A stretch of 64,000 nt of DNA, taken from positions 5,890,001 to 5,954,000 of the forward strand of contig OZ005608.1 of the NCBI GenBank assembly GCA_963930655.1, read 5' to 3'. Below the pieces are notes generated by a model, which was not told where the DNA came from, ran no database searches, and saw only the letters and a program-made list of their open reading frames with translations. Source of the stretch: Myrica gale (taxonomy: Eukaryota > Streptophyta > Magnoliopsida > Fagales > Myricaceae). Of this stretch, positions 63,292-64,000 are shown piece after piece; the stretch's first letter is position 1; every line of letters begins with the position of its first letter. Made by a program: the position numbers and the translations under genes.

Positions 63292-64000
63292 ATGACCCTT
63301 AAGGGTGGTACAAGTCAGGCATGCGCTGCATGCAAGTATCAAAGGAGAAGGTGCTCAGCCGAGTGCGCACTTGCACCTTACTTCCCACCCGAACAACCAA
63401 AGCTGTTCCAAAATGCTCACAAATTATTTGGTGTGCGCAACATCTTGAAGATACTAGAGAAATTGGAGCCTGGTCAAAAGACTGAGGCAATGAGGTCTAT
63501 CATCTACCAAGCTAATATTCGTGACAAGTATCCGGTATATGGGTGTTGGGGCATAACCTGTCAACTACAATATCAAATCCTGCAGGCAGAGGAAGAGCTT
63601 CAAGCTGTCCAGGCACAGCTTGAGGTGTACCAACAACACCAGCATCAGATTTCCTCTATGCCGAATGATGTGACTTCGCAATTAGAATTAGGCATGGCCC
63701 CACCGAGCAATGCTGTACCACTTTTCAATCATACTCCACAGCCTTACAATGCTGTGCCTGCTTTGCCTGTAACACAACAGCACTCTTATTCAAATGGCAG
63801 CAAATCCGGTTACAACTCTGCTTCTATGAATATGAAGGATAATGTGGCAAACCCTTTCTGGGTTCAGCATCCTTATGCCAATAACAGTAACAACTCAATG
63901 GCAATTCAGTCTCAGGTGGTTGTCTCGCAACCACTGGCTATCCAACAAGAAGAAGTTCAAGACTATGATGAGATGCACCCATTCTTTGATACCATCGATG
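63292..64000 (+). CDS. LOB-domain (LBD/AS2-like) transcription factor, LBD22/LBD27-like, 3'-partial
   Basis: Open from ATG (63292) through the right edge, 236 codons visible with no stop. The N-terminal LOB domain carries the zinc-finger-like CX2CX6CX3C block (C11, C14, C21, C25 in CAACKYQRRRCSAEC), the GAS-type segment FGVRNILKILEKL and a coiled-coil-like ILQAEEELQAVQAQLEVYQQ. MTLKGGTSQACAAC and APYFPPEQPKLFQNAHKLFG are closest to the Arabidopsis LBD22/LBD27 pair; LBD27 (SIDECAR POLLEN) acts in microspore division. The C-terminal half is rich in Gln, Asn, Ser and Pro, as in activation regions. It is a plant-specific, nuclear DNA-binding regulator. The stop and any later exon lie outside the window. 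Confidence 0.93.
   Translation, partial: MTLKGGTSQACAACKYQRRRCSAECALAPYFPPEQPKLFQNAHKLFGVRNILKILEKLEPGQKTEAMRSIIYQANIRDKYPVYGCWGITCQLQYQILQAEEELQAVQAQLEVYQQHQHQISSMPNDVTSQLELGMAPPSNAVPLFNHTPQPYNAVPALPVTQQHSYSNGSKSGYNSASMNMKDNVANPFWVQHPYANNSNNSMAIQSQVVVSQPLAIQQEEVQDYDEMHPFFDTID

Noticed and set aside
63299-63490. Minus-strand frame overlapping the LOB-domain gene
   Set aside because: It is a shadow of the plus-strand LBD coding sequence, whose conserved cysteine block leaves no doubt about the coding strand.

Overview
The window is nuclear DNA of a flowering plant, most likely a eudicot. Support comes from spliced genes with GT-AG introns and AT-rich spacers, from plant-specific families (plasma-membrane H+-ATPase, CDPK, PPR-SMR, LOB-domain), from a piece of plastid ndhF inside an intron, and from many MITEs and other transposons. 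The species cannot be named from this sequence. Gene models below come from reading splice sites and matching known protein families by eye; exon ends are exact where I checked the reading phase and approximate otherwise.

Layout: (1) 1-5.5 kb, minus strand: a plasma-membrane H+-ATPase of the PMA4/AHA4/AHA11 type, cut by the left edge. (2) 5.5-14.4 kb: no convincing gene, but a Tourist-like MITE, a fold-back element and two nested MULE-like MITEs. (3) 14.5-18.4 kb, minus: a two-exon type II DnaJ/Hsp40 whose large intron holds a SINE and a tandem duplication. (4) 19.9-23.1 kb: a degenerate hAT transposon with perfect 8-bp target duplications, split by a second insertion. (5) 23.1-26.3 kb: a wrecked RING-H2 gene, partly copied upstream next to an inverted copy of its own upstream region, and interrupted by a 1-kb Pack-MULE carrying a UGT90-like glycosyltransferase fragment. 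(6) 28.4-33.2 kb, minus: an apparently intact calcium-dependent protein kinase (CPK10/CPK30-like). (7) 33.2-41.4 kb: spacer with MITEs and a tandem repeat. (8) 41.5-46.6 kb, plus: a PPR-SMR protein with a long 5'-UTR intron. (9) 49.0-58.0 kb, plus: a 15-exon ubiquitin carboxyl-terminal hydrolase-related gene (DUF627/DUF629 plus UCH) with a GC-AG intron, a MITE and plastid DNA in its introns. (10) 59.2-61.1 kb: a LINE with internal inversion and a 13-bp target duplication. (11) 63.3-64.0 kb, plus: a LOB-domain gene (LBD22/LBD27-like), cut by the right edge.

The intact genes are unrelated housekeeping or regulatory genes with no operon-like or cluster logic. I found no biosynthetic cluster, defence system or RNA gene. 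The most informative part is the 19.9-26.3 kb block, a layered record of transposition, gene-fragment capture and rearrangement. A second theme is several tiny insertions consisting of little more than a poly(A) tail between target-site duplications.
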